A stretch of 64,000 nucleotides of DNA from Bacillus sp. Marseille-P3661 (GTDB taxonomy: Bacteria; Bacillota; Bacilli; Bacillales; Bacillaceae_J): the NCBI RefSeq assembly GCF_900240995.1, contig NZ_LT965953.1, positions 765,303 through 829,302 of the forward strand, given 5' to 3'. Both the position numbers and the translations under genes were made by a program. Of the stretch, positions 62,162-64,000 are shown in pieces; position 1 is the first letter of the stretch; every line of letters starts with the position of its first letter. Under the pieces are notes generated by a model that saw nothing but the letters and a program-made list of their open reading frames with translations, was not told the DNA's origin and did no database searches.

Positions 62162-62348
62162 ATATCCAATGTAAATAAAAAGCAATATATAGTAGGATAA
62201 GTATTGAAAGTAATATGACGTCAAACGTTGTTGGTAATAATAATGTACGGATGGTTTGAAAAACAACGAGTGGTAGGAGACACTGTTCTATAACCAACAA
62301 ACAGGTTCTACACCATGGAGGTAAACGAAATCTGTAAAAACGGCTCAA
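62160..62348 (-). CDS. small membrane protein, 62 residues
   Basis: A 62-residue basic-N-terminal protein with two transmembrane helices (about 16-38 and 42-60) and a Cys pair near the first (RTCLLVIEQC). The TTG start has a strong GGGAGGTG seven bases upstream, and the gene ends at a bidirectional terminator; both support it as real. It lies between ysxE and valS. I do not recognise the family. A CATACATT box about 60 bases upstream on the minus strand resembles a sigma-E -10, but no good -35 goes with it. Confidence 0.6.
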   Translation of the reverse strand: MSRFYRFRLPPWCRTCLLVIEQCLLPLVVFQTIRTLLLPTTFDVILLSILILLYIAFYLHWI

Positions 62349-62475
62349 AGTAGAACACCTCCCTTTTTAGGATTAAGGGCTATTATTAAATGTATGGTAA
62401 TAACTAACAACAGGTGCTTGTATTTCTTATTTCTTCTATTTTTATGATTAAATTTTTGAAAATATGTCGATACTA

Positions 62476-62505
62476 TTGACGATTTTATGTTTGTATAGGT
62501 AAACT
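62476..62505 (+). promoter_or_regulatory. promoter of valS
   Basis: TTGACG, an 18-bp spacer and TAAACT; start near 62512, ahead of the T-box. The 62349-62475 stretch holds nothing else I can support. Confidence 0.5.
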
Positions 62506-62554
62506 ATTGTAGTACATAATTTAAGTGTGATTATTATTAAGAGTAAAAAGCATT

Positions 62555-62912
62555 GATAGGGAAGAGTACGACGAGAAAGCCTTTAGAGAGAGGAACTACG
62601 AGCTGAAAAGTTTCTTAGGAACGTCCCGTTGGAAGGTCGCCCTTGAGCTGTTTTTCTGAACAAGTTTTTAGTAGGAAAAACCGGAACAGTCCGTTATCTG
62701 TTTGAGTGTATAGGAATAGAAGAAAGCAAGATTGCATCGTACGATTATTGAAAATTAATCGTTGTGTAATTGTGCTTTGCTACATTTACTTTTTTTGCTG
62801 GATTTTAGGTTTAGGAAAAAAAGCGAAAATAGGTGTGGAATTTCCTATAAAAAAAGGTGGTACCGCGAAATCAAACTTCTTTCGTCCTTTTATGGATAAA
62901 GGAGTTTTTTTT
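62555..62912 (+). promoter_or_regulatory. T-box riboswitch, valine-responsive
   Basis: Stem I with AGAGAG (62585 region) and the likely specifier GTC (Val) at 62636-62638 in GGAAGGTCGCCC. T-box core AAAGGTGGTACCGCGA (62853-62868) with TGGT for the ACCA end of tRNA-Val. The terminator is TCCTTT/AAAGGA with a run of eight T at 62905-62912. Uncharged tRNA-Val should allow valS transcription. The 81-codon open frame across it is not a gene. Confidence 0.9.
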
Positions 62913-62943
62913 AATGCCCAAAAAGGTCAACGAGGAGGAAATT

Positions 62944-64000
62944 ATGAGTAATCAAGAAATTAACTTATCAACGAAATATGATCCAAAAGCCGTTGAAGAA
63001 AATCGTTATCAATGGTGGCTAGATGGAAAATTTTTTGAAGCTAAAAATGATGAAACAAAACAACCTTATACAATTGTTATTCCACCGCCGAACGTAACTG
63101 GTAAATTGCATTTAGGACATGCATGGGATACAACGCTCCAAGATATATTAACACGTATGAAAAGAATGCAGGGCTATGATGTATTATGGCTGCCGGGAAT
63201 GGACCATGCAGGTATCGCGACCCAAGCCAAAGTTGAAGCGAAACTGCGTGAGGAAGGTGTATCACGTTATGATTTAGGTCGTGAGAAATTCCTAGAAAAG
63301 TCTTGGGAATGGAAGCATGAGTATGCAGAGTTTATTCGCAAGCAATGGTCAAAGCTTGGCTTAGGTTTAGATTATAGTCGTGAACGTTTTACATTAGATG
63401 AAGGGCTATCAAAGGCTGTGCGTGAGGTTTTTGTAAAGCTTTACGAAAAAGGATTAATCTATCGCGGTGAATATATTATTAACTGGGATCCGCAAACAAA
63501 AACAGCGCTATCTGACATTGAGGTTATTTATAAAGATGTTCAAGGTGCCTTTTATCATATGAACTATCCATTAACAGATGGATCAGGTTCAATTGAGGTT
63601 GCCACAACACGTCCAGAAACCATGCTTGGGGATACAGCGGTTGCGGTACATCCAGAAGATGAGCGTTATAAGCATTTAATTGGAAAAACAGTTAAGTTAC
63701 CAATCGTTGGTCGTGAAATTCCAATTGTTGCGGATGATTATGTAGACATGGAATTTGGATCTGGTGCTGTAAAGATTACGCCTGCGCATGATCCTAACGA
63801 TTTTGAATTGGGTAACCGTCATAATCTAGAGCGTGTACTAGTTATGAATGAAGACGGCACAATGAATGAAAATGCTGACGAATATCAAGGTTTAGACCGC
63901 TTTGCTTGTCGCAAGCAAATTGTTAAAGATCTTCAAGAGCAAGGTGTGCTGTTTAAAATTGAAGAGCATATGCATTCAGTTGGTCATTCAGAACGCAGCG
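62944..64000 (+). CDS. valS: valyl-tRNA synthetase, N-terminal part (partial)
   Basis: The first 352 codons of ValS; the frame is still open at the window end. Class I synthetase that charges tRNA-Val. The HIGH motif is in [14 protein letters not shown] (about residues 47-60). The CP1 editing domain begins around 190 ([19 protein letters not shown] in part, and [16 protein letters not shown]), which removes mischarged Thr. GAGGAGG precedes the ATG. Control by the T-box directly upstream is expected. Confidence 0.97.
   Translation, partial: MSNQEINLSTKYDPKAVEENRYQWWLDGKFFEAKNDETKQPYTIVIPPPNVTGKLHLGHAWDTTLQDILTRMKRMQGYDVLWLPGMDHAGIATQAKVEAKLREEGVSRYDLGREKFLEKSWEWKHEYAEFIRKQWSKLGLGLDYSRERFTLDEGLSKAVREVFVKLYEKGLIYRGEYIINWDPQTKTALSDIEVIYKDVQGAFYHMNYPLTDGSGSIEVATTRPETMLGDTAVAVHPEDERYKHLIGKTVKLPIVGREIPIVADDYVDMEFGSGAVKITPAHDPNDFELGNRHNLERVLVMNEDGTMNENADEYQGLDRFACRKQIVKDLQEQGVLFKIEEHMHSVGHSERS

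Noticed and set aside
62706-62951. 81-codon open frame before valS
   Set aside because: It covers the T-box core and terminator and has no ribosome site.

Overview
The window is a 64 kb piece of a low-GC, spore-forming Bacillaceae chromosome. The basis is the gene content and order (pheST, zapA-cvpA-polX-mutS2, the fad/etf genes, trxA-uvrC, sdhCAB, gerE, racE-gerM-rph, ilvBNC-leuABCD, tig-clpX-lonB-lonA-engB, hemAXCDBL, spoVID-ysxE-valS), strong AGGAGG-type ribosome sites, frequent TTG/GTG starts, and sporulation sigma-factor promoters. The order follows the Bacillus subtilis 2.86-2.93 Mb region as I remember it, but the species is not B. subtilis and I cannot name it.

Layout. 1-2704: end of pheS and all of pheT. 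2974-4953 (minus): ptsH-ptsI, which in B. subtilis lie elsewhere beside ptsG. 5199-11942: rnhC (minus), then zapA, cvpA, polX, mutS2, a DUF350 membrane protein and a possible 27-residue membrane peptide. 12222-17324: fatty-acid degradation genes lcfA, fadR, fadB, etfB and etfA, with a palindromic operator just after a fadR promoter. 17546-19855: trxA and uvrC. 19891-21408 (minus): bioB under a BirA operator, and yslB. 21723-24936: succinate dehydrogenase. 25178-26368 (minus): an AraC-type regulator with a degenerate receiver domain. 26744-31511: gerE, racE, gerM, rph, rdgB and a YfcE-type phosphodiesterase. 31662-31843: tRNA-Gly and tRNA-Arg. 32216-41137: the branched-chain amino acid operon, with a cre site, a promoter and a leucine T-box ahead of ilvB-ilvN-ilvC-leuA-leuB-leuC-leuD. 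41247-42560: a non-coding tandem array of about 25 units of 52 bp. 42769-52206: ysoA, tig, clpX, lonB, lonA and engB. 52381-52866 (minus): a membrane protein. 53134-59441: the heme operon hemAXCDBL. 59717-62137: spoVID and ysxE for the spore coat. 62160-62348 (minus): a small membrane protein. 62555-64000: a valine T-box and the first 352 codons of valS.

The genes are mostly housekeeping: translation (pheST, valS, tRNAs), PTS phosphorelay, DNA repair (polX, mutS2, uvrC), fatty-acid oxidation feeding ETF and the respiratory chain (sdhCAB), amino-acid and heme synthesis, and protein quality control (trigger factor, ClpX, two Lon proteases). Sporulation functions are threaded through. lonB has an exact sigma-F promoter, gerE an exact sigma-K promoter, and spoVID a probable sigma-E promoter.

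The less ordinary parts are mostly non-coding: the 52-bp array between leuD and ysoA; a 20-21-bp degenerate tandem repeat between pheT and ptsI; a dispersed repeat present twice (26421 and 52256); a possible small RNA between tig and clpX; a structured leader before racE; and several perfect palindromes near promoters. I see no prophage, insertion sequence, CRISPR array or defence system.
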